Assembly: GCF_012927245.1 (NCBI RefSeq)
Contig: NZ_JABBGE010000012.1
Location: 1-64,000 of the forward strand
Source: Streptomyces sp. R302
GTDB lineage: Bacteria; Actinomycetota; Actinomycetes; Streptomycetales; Streptomycetaceae
DNA length: 64,000 bases
Direction: 5' to 3'
Numbering within the stretch: the stretch's first letter is position 1; each line of letters opens with the position of its first letter. Below are positions 26,487 to 34,195 of this stretch, piece by piece. The notes under the pieces are model-generated. The model was not told where the DNA came from and did not search any database. It saw nothing but the letters and a program-made list of their open reading frames with translations. Both the position numbers and the translations under genes were made by a program.

Positions 26487-27821
26487 GTGCTAGGAGAGTA
26501 TCGGATCGAGGGTCGTCGCGCATCGGAGATCGCCGCCAGCGTGGAGCGGGGGGTCGGGACCGGGGCGCTGGAGCCGGGCCACGTGCTGCCGCCCATGCGG
26601 GAGTTGGCCGCCGGGCTCGGGGTGAACCCGAACACGGTCGCCGCCGCCTACCGGACCCTGCGGGAGCGCGGGGTCATCGAGACGGACGGGCGGCGCGGCA
26701 GCCGGGTGCGGCCGCGGCCGGCGACCACCGCGCGCGGCTCGCTGCGCGTCGAGGCGCCGCCGGGGGTCCGGGACCTGAGCGGCGGCAACCCCGACCCGGC
26801 GCTGCTGCCGCCGCTCGGCGAGGCCTTCGCCGAAGCTGCCCGGCGGTACGCGGTGCGGCCCGGCCTGTACGGGGAGGCGCCCGTCGACCCCGACTTCGCG
26901 CGGCTCGCCCGGGCCGCGTTCGACGCGGACGGGGTGCCCGCCGGGCCCGTCGGCGTCGCCTCCGGCTCCCTCGACGCGATCGAGCGGGTCCTCGCCGTGC
27001 ACCTCAGGCCCGGTGACGCCGTCGCCGTCGAGGACCCGGGCTGGGGCAGCCTCCTCGACCTCGTACCCGCCCTGGGGCTGCGTCCCGTGCCGGTCGCCGT
27101 CGACGACGACGGGCCGCTCGCCGACGGGGTCGAGCGGGTGATCGTCCGCGACGGCGCCCGCGCGGTGATCGTCACCGACCGGGCGCAGAACCCCACGGGC
27201 GCCTGCCTCGCCGCCGGGCGGGCGGCGGAGCTGCGGCGGGTGCTCACCGCGCACCCCGGCGTGCTGCTCGTCGAGGACGACCACGGCCACGGCATCGTCA
27301 CCAGGCGGCTGCGGCCGCTCGCCGGGGCCACCGACCACTGGGCGCTCGTCCGCTCGGTCGCCAAGGCGTACGGCCCCGACCTGCGCATCGCCGCCTTCAC
27401 CGGCGACCCCGAGACCGTGGACCGCGTCCTCGGCCGTCAGCGCCTCGGCCCCGGCTGGGTCAGCCGCCTCCTCCAGCAGGCCGTCGTCCACCTGTGGACC
27501 ACGGGCGCCGTCGACCCCGAGACCGTCGCCGACGCGTACGGGGAGCGGCGCGACGCCCTCGTCCTGGCGCTCGCCCGGCGGGGCGTCGAGGCCCACGGGC
27601 GCAGCGGCATGAACGTCTGGGTGCCCGTCGCCGACGAGACCGGCGCCGTCGCGCGCCTCCTCGCCGCGGGCTGGGCGGTCGCCCCCGGCGCCCGCTTCCG
27701 CCTCGCCTCGGGACCCGCCGTCCGCCTCACCGTCTCCCCGCTCGCCCCCGACGACATCGAGCCCCTCGCCGACGCCGTCGCCGCGGCGGCCGGCCCGGCC
27801 CCGGCCCGCGCCTACGGCTGA
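26487..27821 (+). CDS. MocR/PdxR-type regulator (GntR HTH fused to aminotransferase domain)
   Basis: This 444-residue protein has a GntR winged helix at about 5-75 (ASEIAASVERGVGTGALEPG, then GVNPNTVAAAYRTLRERGVI) and a class I/II aminotransferase-like domain from about 90 on. The PLP lysine is in RSVAKAYGPDLRIAAF. MocR proteins sense PLP or amino compounds and activate or repress neighbouring genes. Start GTG 26487 coincides with the predicted transcription start; ATG 26478 is three codons upstream but overlaps the -10. Its divergent neighbours are flavoproteins of the PNPOx fold, so regulation of PLP-related or flavin enzymes is plausible. Confidence 0.85.
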   Translation: MLGEYRIEGRRASEIAASVERGVGTGALEPGHVLPPMRELAAGLGVNPNTVAAAYRTLRERGVIETDGRRGSRVRPRPATTARGSLRVEAPPGVRDLSGGNPDPALLPPLGEAFAEAARRYAVRPGLYGEAPVDPDFARLARAAFDADGVPAGPVGVASGSLDAIERVLAVHLRPGDAVAVEDPGWGSLLDLVPALGLRPVPVAVDDDGPLADGVERVIVRDGARAVIVTDRAQNPTGACLAAGRAAELRRVLTAHPGVLLVEDDHGHGIVTRRLRPLAGATDHWALVRSVAKAYGPDLRIAAFTGDPETVDRVLGRQRLGPGWVSRLLQQAVVHLWTTGAVDPETVADAYGERRDALVLALARRGVEAHGRSGMNVWVPVADETGAVARLLAAGWAVAPGARFRLASGPAVRLTVSPLAPDDIEPLADAVAAAAGPAPARAYG

Positions 27822-27873
27822 CGACCGCCCCGGAGCGGCGGCGGTGTCGGACCGGTGTGCGAGAGTCCCCGGC

Positions 27874-28374
27874 ATGACGGCTCAGCAGCGACGGGACGAC
27901 GCGCGGCGCGCGATCGAGACAGGGGACACATGGGCGGCGTTCGTCGTCCGCACCGACTTCGGGGACGAGGAGGCATGGCGGGAGGTGCTCGCGGAGCTCG
28001 GCCGGCCGGACGGGGAGGTCGACGTCGCGGTGCGGGTGCTCGACGCGCCGTGCTGGGCGGGGGCGAGCGTCGAGGAGGTGCTGACGGCCGTGGACGACGA
28101 GGACGGCCCGGCTGCCGTCTTCGTCGCCGACCGGCACACCATGGGATCGCCCGTGCGGGCCCTGCTCGCCGTCGACACCCTGTGGGAGGACGAGAGCGCG
28201 CTCGACCCCGTGTACTACCAGGAGCTCGTCGACTCGCCGGCGCCGAGGGAGTTCCGGCTTCGGCCGGCCGCCGTCCCGTCGGTTCACGTCAACCTGGAGC
28301 TCGGCAACCTGGGGTTCGAGGAGTTCGCCGCCGAGGCGGCGGAAGGGGGCGCGGGGGTGCTGGGGGCCGCCTGA
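27874..28374 (+). CDS. DUF6924 family protein
   Basis: This 166-residue acidic protein has TWAAFVVRTDFGDEEAWREV near the start, VFVADRHTMGSPVRALLAVD in the middle, and RLRPAAVPSVHVNLELGNLG with FEEFAAEA at the end. The order and motifs fit DUF6924, an actinobacterial family of unknown function. Its last 91 bases overlap the convergent EamA gene. ATG 27874 is chosen because upstream in-frame sequence is not conserved-looking. No operon partners. Confidence 0.7.
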   Translation: MTAQQRRDDARRAIETGDTWAAFVVRTDFGDEEAWREVLAELGRPDGEVDVAVRVLDAPCWAGASVEEVLTAVDDEDGPAAVFVADRHTMGSPVRALLAVDTLWEDESALDPVYYQELVDSPAPREFRLRPAAVPSVHVNLELGNLGFEEFAAEAAEGGAGVLGAA

Positions 28375-29315
28375 CGCGTCGGGGGTGCAGGCGTCGGGGT
28401 GCGGCGGGAGGTGCGGGTCTGGGTGAGGGCGGCGCCCAGGAGGACGACGGCGGCGCCCACCGGGGTGTTCCAGGCGAGGCGCTCGTCCAGGAAGGCGACG
28501 CCCGCCGCCGTGGCGATGACGGGGATGAAGTACGTGACCATCGAGGCCGTCGTCGGGCCGACCTCCGCGACCACGCCGTACTGGAGCAGCATCGCGTAGC
28601 CGGTGCCGAGGGCGCCGAGGGCGATCACCGCCAGGAGCGGCAGGAGCTCGACGGAGTCCGGGAGGGTGGTGAAGAAGGGGGTGACGAGGGCCAGCTGGAG
28701 GGTGGCCGTGCCGACCTGGGCGGTCGCCAGGGAGAGGTGCGAGGAGCCCGTGCCGCTCAGGGTGCGGCGGACGTAGATCCAGCCGACCGCGTAGCTGAAG
28801 GAGGCGAGGAGGGCGAGCGCCGTGCCCGTGACGTCGAGGCCCGAGAAGCCCTGCCACGCGCCGAGGACCGTCAGGACGCCGGCGAAGCCGATGCCGAGGC
28901 CCGCCGCCCGCACCCGGGTGGGCCGGTCCTCCGAGAGCGCCACCAGCGAGAGGACCATGCCCCACAGCGGCGTCGTCGCGTTGCAGATCCCCGCGAGCGT
29001 CGACGGGATCGTCAGCTCCGCGTACGCGAAGAGCGAGAACGGCAGCGCGTTCAGCAGGAACGCCGCCACTGCCAGGCGGCCCCAGGTCCGGGCCCCGCGC
29101 GGCAGCCGGTCCCGCTTCACGACCAGCGCCACGGCCAGCACCGCCGTACCGAAGAGCAGCCGGCCGAAGGTCACCTGGAACGGCGCGAAGCCGTCCGTGC
29201 CCACCTTGATGAGGAGGAAGCTGAAGCCCCAGATCAGGGCCAGCACGCCGAAGCGGACGCGCCAGTCCAGGAGTGGTGAGGGGGAGCGGGTGGGGGCGGC
29301 TTCACGGCTGGTCAT
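28284..29315 (-). CDS. EamA/DMT-family transporter
   Basis: This 343-residue transporter has ten transmembrane helices in two EamA repeats (FGVLALIWGFSFLLIKVG; the second with ASMVTYFIPVIATAAGVAFL). It ends in a hydrophilic tail of about 45 residues rich in Thr, Pro, Ala and Ser. The tail-coding DNA overlaps the convergent DUF6924 gene. It is divergent from a LysR regulator, the classic arrangement for an exporter controlled by LysR. ATG 29315 is chosen; an in-frame extension to 29381 enters the promoter region. Confidence 0.85.
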   Translation of the reverse strand: MTSREAAPTRSPSPLLDWRVRFGVLALIWGFSFLLIKVGTDGFAPFQVTFGRLLFGTAVLAVALVVKRDRLPRGARTWGRLAVAAFLLNALPFSLFAYAELTIPSTLAGICNATTPLWGMVLSLVALSEDRPTRVRAAGLGIGFAGVLTVLGAWQGFSGLDVTGTALALLASFSYAVGWIYVRRTLSGTGSSHLSLATAQVGTATLQLALVTPFFTTLPDSVELLPLLAVIALGALGTGYAMLLQYGVVAEVGPTTASMVTYFIPVIATAAGVAFLDERLAWNTPVGAAVVLLGAALTQTRTSRRTPTPAPPTRQAAPSTPAPPSAASAANSSNPRLPSSRLT

Positions 29316-29388
29316 GTACTCAGGGTGACGGTGACGACCTCGTAGGACAAGCGAGATTGTCGCGGCCTCTTCGCTTAGCATTGCTTAC
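29316..29388. promoter_or_regulatory. divergent promoter region between exporter and LysR genes
   Basis: This 73-base gap is relatively A+T-rich. It contains the repeated elements CGCTTAGCATTGCTTAC (TTAGC/TTAC spaced like a LysR T-N11-A box) and GACAAGCGAGATTGTC, a dyad with GACAA / TTGTC arms at 29347-29362. These are plausible LysR binding sites. Confidence 0.45.
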
Positions 29389-30291
29389 ATGTTGAACCTG
29401 GAGCGCCTGCGCACCCTCGACGCCGTCGCCCGGCACGGCTCCGTCAGCGGCGCCGCCGACGGTCTGCACGTGACGACCTCCGCCGTCTCCCAGCAGCTGT
29501 CCAAGCTGGAGCGCGAGGTGGGCCAGCGGCTCCTCGCCAAGAACGGGCGCGGCGTGCGGCTCACCGACGCCGGTCTGCTGCTCGCCGAGCACGCCGCCCG
29601 GATCCTCTCCCACGTCCAGCTCGCCCAGGCCGACATCGAGGCCCGGCGCGGCCAGGTCGTCGGCGAGGTGCGGCTCGTCGGCTTCCCGACCGCCGCCCGC
29701 GGCCTCTTCCCCGCCGCCCTGGCCGCGCTGCGCGACCGCCACCCCGACCTGCGGGTCCGCACCGCCGAGTTCGAGCCCGAGCAGGGGGTGCGGGCGGTGC
29801 TGCGCGGCGACGCCGACCTGGCGATCGTCCTGGACTGGAGCAACCGCCGGGCGCCGGTCCCCGGCGACCTGGAGCGCGCCCATCTGCTCGACGACGCGGC
29901 GGACGTGGCCCTGCCGGCCGGCCACCGGCTCGCCGGGCGGGAGGCGGTGGACCTGGCGGACTTCGCCGACGAGGAGTGGGTGTCCTGGCCGGAGGGCGAG
30001 TTCTGCCACGACTGGCTGATGTTCACCCTCCGCTCCCAGGGCATCGAACCCCGCATCGCCCACTACGCCGGCGAGCACCACACCCAGCTCGCCCTCGTCG
30101 CCGCCGGACTCGGCGTGTGCGTCACGCCCCGGCTCGGCCGGCCGTACCCGGAAGGCGTCGTCTGCGTGCCCGTACGCCAGCAGGTGCGCCGGCACATCTA
30201 CGCCACCTGGCGCACCGACGCCGGCCGCCGGCCCTCCCTGCGCGCGGTCGTCGAGGCGCTGCGGGAGGCGGGGCGGCCGCACGCCGGCTGA
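29389..30291 (+). CDS. LysR-family transcriptional regulator
   Basis: This 300-residue regulator has the LysR HTH at 1-60 (NLERLRTLDAVARHGSVSGA, then TTSAVSQQLSKLEREVG) and a periplasmic-binding-protein-like effector domain. The effector domain resembles the group that controls neighbouring EamA exporters (ArgP/LysG-like). ATG 29389 has no ribosome binding site but lies in the divergent promoter. The most likely target is the EamA gene at 29315. Confidence 0.88.
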   Translation: MLNLERLRTLDAVARHGSVSGAADGLHVTTSAVSQQLSKLEREVGQRLLAKNGRGVRLTDAGLLLAEHAARILSHVQLAQADIEARRGQVVGEVRLVGFPTAARGLFPAALAALRDRHPDLRVRTAEFEPEQGVRAVLRGDADLAIVLDWSNRRAPVPGDLERAHLLDDAADVALPAGHRLAGREAVDLADFADEEWVSWPEGEFCHDWLMFTLRSQGIEPRIAHYAGEHHTQLALVAAGLGVCVTPRLGRPYPEGVVCVPVRQQVRRHIYATWRTDAGRRPSLRAVVEALREAGRPHAG

Positions 30292-30312
30292 GCCCCGTCG
30301 GCTCTTGAGCTC

Positions 30313-30780
30313 TCAGAGCGTCGCGAGCTTGCGGAAGTCCCAGGAGGCGATCGCGTCCGGGGTCAGCCGGAGCCAGGCGTGCCGGCCGTCGTGCGGCATC
30401 GCGTCGAGGCCGAAGTTCTTCGCCGCGAAGAGGCGCTCCACCGCGTCGAGTTCCGGACACGGCTCGCCCGTGCGCGGCGCCTCGCCGACGAAGACCGCCG
30501 TCCCCGACAGCTCGGCGCCGCGCAGCTCGCCGTACTCCTCGCCGTCGTCGACCAGGACCGAGAGCCTGGGGTCGGCGCACAGCTCGGCCCAGCGGCGGCT
30601 CCGCGTCAGCGAGTACAGCCACAGCGAGGTGCCGTCCCAGGCGTACCAGAGCGCGCTCAGGTGGGGGCGGCCGTCGGCCGAGACGGTCGCGACCCGGCAG
30701 GTGCGCTGCTCGGTGAGGAAGGAGTCGAGCTCCGCCGGGGTCATCATGATCCGGCGGCCATGGCGCTGTGCGACGGTCAT
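30313..30780 (-). CDS. PPOX-class flavin/F420-dependent oxidoreductase
   Basis: This 155-residue split-barrel protein has TPAELDSFLTEQRTCRVATV, SADGRPHLSALWYAWDGTSL and LTRSRRWAELCADPRLSVLV, the typical order of small PPOX/F420-binding reductases. Full length for the family. ATG 30780 follows AGAAGGG by eight bases. The promoter carries a 9-bp-arm inverted repeat, so expression is probably controlled by a TetR- or MarR-type repressor. Confidence 0.8.
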   Translation of the reverse strand: MTVAQRHGRRIMMTPAELDSFLTEQRTCRVATVSADGRPHLSALWYAWDGTSLWLYSLTRSRRWAELCADPRLSVLVDDGEEYGELRGAELSGTAVFVGEAPRTGEPCPELDAVERLFAAKNFGLDAMPHDGRHAWLRLTPDAIASWDFRKLATL

Positions 30781-30796
30781 CGTCCGCACCCTTCTG

Positions 30797-30821
30797 GATT
30801 TCTGATGAGACGTCAGAAATC
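30797..30821. promoter_or_regulatory. inverted repeat with 9-bp arms, candidate operator
   Basis: GATTTCTGA at 30797-30805 and TCAGAAATC at 30813-30821 are perfect arms with spacer TGAGACG. It lies 17 bases upstream of the minus-strand PPOX start codon and 54 bases before the plus-strand isochorismatase start, so one site could serve both. Confidence 0.6.
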
Positions 30822-30871
30822 ATGGATCCCTCTCGCACGCCCGTGCAAGAGGCCGGCGGGTGCGAGGGGGA

Positions 30872-30961
30872 GCGATGGGACGCGAAGGGGCGATGGGGCG
30901 CGAGGGAGTCGTGGGGCGCGAGGGGGCCATGGGACGCGAGGGAGTCATGGGGCGCGGAGAA
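30872..30961. repeat. 18-bp tandem repeat spanning a translation start
   Basis: About four and a half units of 18 bp (GCGATGGGGCGCGAGGGA type) encode the hexapeptide MGREG[AV] repeatedly. Most units contain an ATG or GTG start codon and a purine-rich GGGCGCGAGGG block that resembles a ribosome binding site for the next unit. Frame is preserved. Confidence 0.85.
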
Positions 30962-31603
30962 GGGCTCGACGAGCGGCTGCGTCCCGACGGGGCCGTCCTG
31001 CTCACCGTCGAATGCCAGCGGGGAGTCGTCGGCGAGGAGAGCGCCCTGCCCGAACTCGCCGCCACCGCCAGGGAGTCCGGTGCCCTCGCCAACGTGGCCC
31101 GGCTCGTCGACGCCGCCCACGCCGCCGGCGTCCAGGTGGTCCACGCGGTCGCCGAGCGGCGCCCCGACGGGCGCGGCTCCAACCGCAACGCCCGCCTCTT
31201 CCGGGCAGCGGCCCGGCTGCCCGTGCAGCAGCACAGCGGCTCCGCGGCGGTACGGATCGCGGAACCGATCCGGGTGGCCGACGAGGACCTGGTGGTGCGG
31301 CGGCTGCACGGGCTCTCCCCGCTGGCCGGCACGGACGTGGACGCGCTGCTGCGCAACCTCGGCTGCCGGACCCTCGTCGTGACCGGTGTCTCCGCCAACG
31401 TGGCCGTGCCCAACGCCGTCTTCGACGCCGTGAACCTCGGCTACACCGTCGTCGTGCCGAGGGACGCCATCGCGGGGGTCCCGGCCGACTACACCCCCGC
31501 GATGGTCCGCAACACCCTCTCCCTCGTCGCCGCGATCGCCACCACCGACGAACTGCTCGCGGCCTGGAAGGCGCCGGGGCGGCACCCCGGCGGCCAGGGG
31601 TAG
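30875..31603 (+). CDS. isochorismatase-fold protein lacking the catalytic cysteine
   Basis: This 242-residue protein of the isochorismatase/cysteine hydrolase fold has GAVLLTVECQRGVVG at the start of the fold, NVARLVDAAHAAGVQVVHAV, and LVVTGVSANVAVPNAVFDAV. In nicotinamidases and other cysteine hydrolases the last block reads TNVCV with a nucleophilic Cys; here it is NVAV, and the first Asp (LxxxD) is Glu. True isochorismatases also lack Cys, so an isochorismatase-like or non-catalytic role is open. The N-terminus consists of MGREG[AV] repeats and the start is uncertain: ATGs at 30875, 30893, 30929 and 30947 are all in frame; 30875 has GAGGGGGAG closest upstream. Confidence 0.7.
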   Translation: MGREGAMGREGVVGREGAMGREGVMGRGEGLDERLRPDGAVLLTVECQRGVVGEESALPELAATARESGALANVARLVDAAHAAGVQVVHAVAERRPDGRGSNRNARLFRAAARLPVQQHSGSAAVRIAEPIRVADEDLVVRRLHGLSPLAGTDVDALLRNLGCRTLVVTGVSANVAVPNAVFDAVNLGYTVVVPRDAIAGVPADYTPAMVRNTLSLVAAIATTDELLAAWKAPGRHPGGQG

Positions 31604-31660
31604 AGGGAGAGCAGAGGGAGGAGGAGGGGGAGAGGGAGGGAGAGGGGGAGCCGGGCGGGC

Positions 31661-32080
31661 TCAGCCGAAGGAGATGTCCTCGCCCTTCACCTCGATCGGC
31701 TCCGGCGGCAGCGACGAAGTCGCCGGACCCCCCTTCACACTGCCGTCCGAGATGTCGAACCTGCTCTGATGGCACGGGCAGACGATCACGCCGTCCTTCA
31801 CCTCGCTCACCGCGCACCCCGCGTGCGTGCACTTCGACGAGAAGGCCTTGAACTCCCCCGCCTTCGGCTGGGTGATGACGACCCCCTTGCCGGCCAGGAC
31901 CTTGCCGCCGCCCACCGGGATGTCCCCGGTCTTCGCGAGCGGACCCTCCGGTGCGCCGTCCGTGCCGCCCGTGCCGGTGTCGCCCTCGGCGTTCGTACCG
32001 CCGCCGCAGGCGGTCAGCGCCGCCGCCGCGAGCCCCGCCCCGCCGGCCGCGACCACGGTCCGCCGTGCCACTCCGCTCAT
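31661..32080 (-). CDS. Rieske 2Fe-2S lipoprotein
   Basis: This 139-residue exported protein has a Tat-like signal (SGVARRTVVAAGGAGLAAAA) ending in the lipobox LTAC, then a Gly/Thr-rich linker and a Rieske domain. Ligands are clear: CTHAGC at about 86-91 and CPCHQSRF at about 102-109. Such small Rieske lipoproteins are probably electron-transfer partners at the membrane; the partner is unknown. ATG 32080 follows GAGAGGGG. It is divergent from an AraC-family regulator. Confidence 0.88.
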   Translation of the reverse strand: MSGVARRTVVAAGGAGLAAAALTACGGGTNAEGDTGTGGTDGAPEGPLAKTGDIPVGGGKVLAGKGVVITQPKAGEFKAFSSKCTHAGCAVSEVKDGVIVCPCHQSRFDISDGSVKGGPATSSLPPEPIEVKGEDISFG

Positions 32081-32240
32081 GCCTGCCCCTCTCGATGCAC
32101 CGCTGGAGTCTTCCGGTAGTGACGGTAGACGGAGTTGCTGTGACGTAGGCCCCGTTCGGCGCAGACTCCCCCCAGCCGCCTTACAGTCCGCATTAGAGTG
32201 TCCGAACCTGGACAACAAGCAGGCGAAGTGTCAAACGCGC

Positions 32241-32290
32241 CGAGCGGAGGCGACGGGCATGCGGACGGCGACGGGCATGCGGACGGCGAC
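32241..32290. repeat. 18-bp tandem repeat at the araC-family gene start
   Basis: The unit GCATGCGGACGGCGACGG is repeated about two and a half times and encodes MRTATG MRTATG MRTG. Each copy brings an in-frame ATG. It is unrelated in sequence to the 18-bp repeat at 30872 but has the same unit length and position relative to a start codon. Confidence 0.85.
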
Positions 32291-33446
32291 GGGCATGCGG
32301 ACGGGATCGGTCAGCGCCCACCACGTACGGGCCGTGGTCCTGGGCGCCGAGCGGCGCGGGGTGGACGCCGGGCCGCTGCTCGCACGCGCGGGGCTGTCGC
32401 CCGCACTGCTCACCGGCCTCGCGTCGGACCGGGTGCCCTCCGCGCGGTTCGGGCGCCTCGTCCGACTGGTCTGGGCGAGCCTCGACGACGAGCTGCTCGG
32501 CTTCGGCGGCGCGCCCACCAAGGTCGGGGCCTTCGCGATGATGGGCCACCTCGTCGTCCACGGCAGCCGCGACCTGCGCGAGGCCCTGCACCGGGCCCGG
32601 ACCTTCTACTCCCTCCTCCCCGGCGGTCCGAGCTTCCGACTTGTCGAACCGGCCGCGCCGAAGGGGGAGTACGGCAAGGGGTACGGCAGGGGGCGCAGCA
32701 GCGAGTACGACGGGGAGCGCGACGGCGCCGACGAGGCCCGGCTCGAATTCGACGTCTCCGGCTACGACGACCCCCTGCACTTCGGCGCCGAGGCCACCGT
32801 CCTCGTCGCCCACCGCTTCGCCGGCTGGTTGGTCCGGCGCCGGATCGGGCTCCGCCGGGTCGAGTTCGCCCACGCCGAGCCCCGCCACTCCGCCGAGTAC
32901 GCCCTGCTGTTCGGCGCCCCCTGCGTCTTCGGTGCCGGGCGCACCGCCGCCGTCTTCGACCGCGCCGACCTCGACGAGCCCGTGCTGCGCGACGCGGCGG
33001 CGCTCCAGGCCTTCCTGCGCCGCGCCCCCGACGGCGTCCTCGTCTGTTCGGAGTGGGGGAGCACCGTCACCGGGCGGGTGCGCCACCTCATCGGGCGGGC
33101 GCTGCCGGCCGGGCCCGTGCCCACCCCGGAGGAGCTCGCCGAGCGGCTCTCGGTCAGCCCGCAGACGCTCCGCAGGCAACTGGCCGCCGAGGGCACCACG
33201 TACCAGCGGCTGCGCGACCAGGTGCGGCGGGATCACGCCATCGCGGAGCTCACCTCGGGGCGGGTCTCCATCGAGCGGCTCTCGCGGCGGCTCGGCTTCT
33301 CCGAACCCAGCGCCTTCCACCGGGCGTTCCGCCGCTGGACCGGCGAGACCCCGCGCGCCTACCAGGTCCGCGACCGGGACGCCGTGCCCGGGCCGGGGCC
33401 GGGACCTGCGCCCCTGCCCTTGTTGACGCGCGGTCAACAAGGCTGA
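32259..33446 (+). CDS. AraC-family transcriptional regulator (OruR/arabinose-binding type)
   Basis: This 395-residue regulator has an N-terminal arabinose-binding-like domain (SAHHVRAVVLGAERRGVDAG, FAMMGHLVVHGSRDLREAL, LRRVEFAHAEPRHSAEY) and a C-terminal AraC double HTH at about 290-385 (LAERLSVSPQTLRRQLAAEG, then SIERLSRRLGFSEPSAFHRA). A low-complexity insert around 130-155 (GEYGKGYGRGRSSEYDGERD) is unusual. ATG 32259 has GGAGG at 32246-32250; ATGs at 32277 and 32295 are alternative starts within the repeat. The divergent Rieske gene is a possible target. Confidence 0.82.
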   Translation: MRTATGMRTATGMRTGSVSAHHVRAVVLGAERRGVDAGPLLARAGLSPALLTGLASDRVPSARFGRLVRLVWASLDDELLGFGGAPTKVGAFAMMGHLVVHGSRDLREALHRARTFYSLLPGGPSFRLVEPAAPKGEYGKGYGRGRSSEYDGERDGADEARLEFDVSGYDDPLHFGAEATVLVAHRFAGWLVRRRIGLRRVEFAHAEPRHSAEYALLFGAPCVFGAGRTAAVFDRADLDEPVLRDAAALQAFLRRAPDGVLVCSEWGSTVTGRVRHLIGRALPAGPVPTPEELAERLSVSPQTLRRQLAAEGTTYQRLRDQVRRDHAIAELTSGRVSIERLSRRLGFSEPSAFHRAFRRWTGETPRAYQVRDRDAVPGPGPGPAPLPLLTRGQQG

Positions 33447-33561
33447 GCGGTACGGTCACAGCCGCCGCCCGCCGCCCGGCCTACCGTCCCGCCATGACCG
33501 AATTCGACCGGTCCGGGGTCGTACCGCACCCCGGCCGACACGGCGGACGAAGGGGGCGCCG

Positions 33562-34173
33562 ATGAGGGCGGGGCGCGTCCTCGGCGCCGTCCTCGGGGCC
33601 GGTGCCCTGCTCTGCCTGCTCGCGGGAGTGGCCGTGACCGCCCTCGGCGTCCGGGTCGACGGGTCCAGCATGGACCCGACCCTCCGCCCCGGCGACCGGA
33701 TCCTCGTCCTTCCGGGCTCGGAGGGCCGGGTGGACCGCTTCGACGTGGTCCTGCTGCGCGGCGGCCGGCAGGACTCCCTCATGGTGAAACGGGTGATCGG
33801 CCTGCCCGGCGACCGGGTGGCGATCGTGTCGACCGGCGCGGAGCCCTTCCAGGTCCTCCTCCAGGAGGGCGGCAAGGGGCCCGTACGCCGGGTGGTCGCC
33901 GCCCAGTGGACCGACCGCGCCCACCGCGCGGGCGCCTGCTGCTCGGCGGAGGGCACCCGGTCGGCGCGCGCGGAGCTGCGGACCGTGCCGGAGGGCCGCT
34001 TCTTCTACCTGGGCGACAACCCCGACCTGTCGGACGACTCCCGGCAGTACGGCTGGGGCGCGATCGACCGGGTGGAGGGGCGGGTCGGGCTGCGCGCCTA
34101 CCCCGTCACCACCGCGCCGGGCCTCGGCAACCGGCCCGTACTGGAGGAGTACGGGGGTCCTCCGCCGCCGTAG
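33562..34173 (+). CDS. signal peptidase I
   Basis: This 203-residue type I signal peptidase has one N-terminal transmembrane helix (about 5-30), the catalytic Ser in VDGSSMDPTLRPGDRILV (S36) and the general-base Lys in MVKRVIGLPGD (K76), followed by GDNPDLSDDSRQYG, the box E motif. It cleaves signal peptides of secreted proteins on the outer face of the membrane. Streptomyces usually has several; this one is isolated, not in the rplS-linked cluster. ATG 33562 is just after GGGGGCGCCG. An internal CC pair (GACCSAEG-type) is unusual. Confidence 0.85.
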   Translation: MRAGRVLGAVLGAGALLCLLAGVAVTALGVRVDGSSMDPTLRPGDRILVLPGSEGRVDRFDVVLLRGGRQDSLMVKRVIGLPGDRVAIVSTGAEPFQVLLQEGGKGPVRRVVAAQWTDRAHRAGACCSAEGTRSARAELRTVPEGRFFYLGDNPDLSDDSRQYGWGAIDRVEGRVGLRAYPVTTAPGLGNRPVLEEYGGPPPP

Positions 34174-34195
34174 GAGCGAGGCGGGCGCGGGTGGT

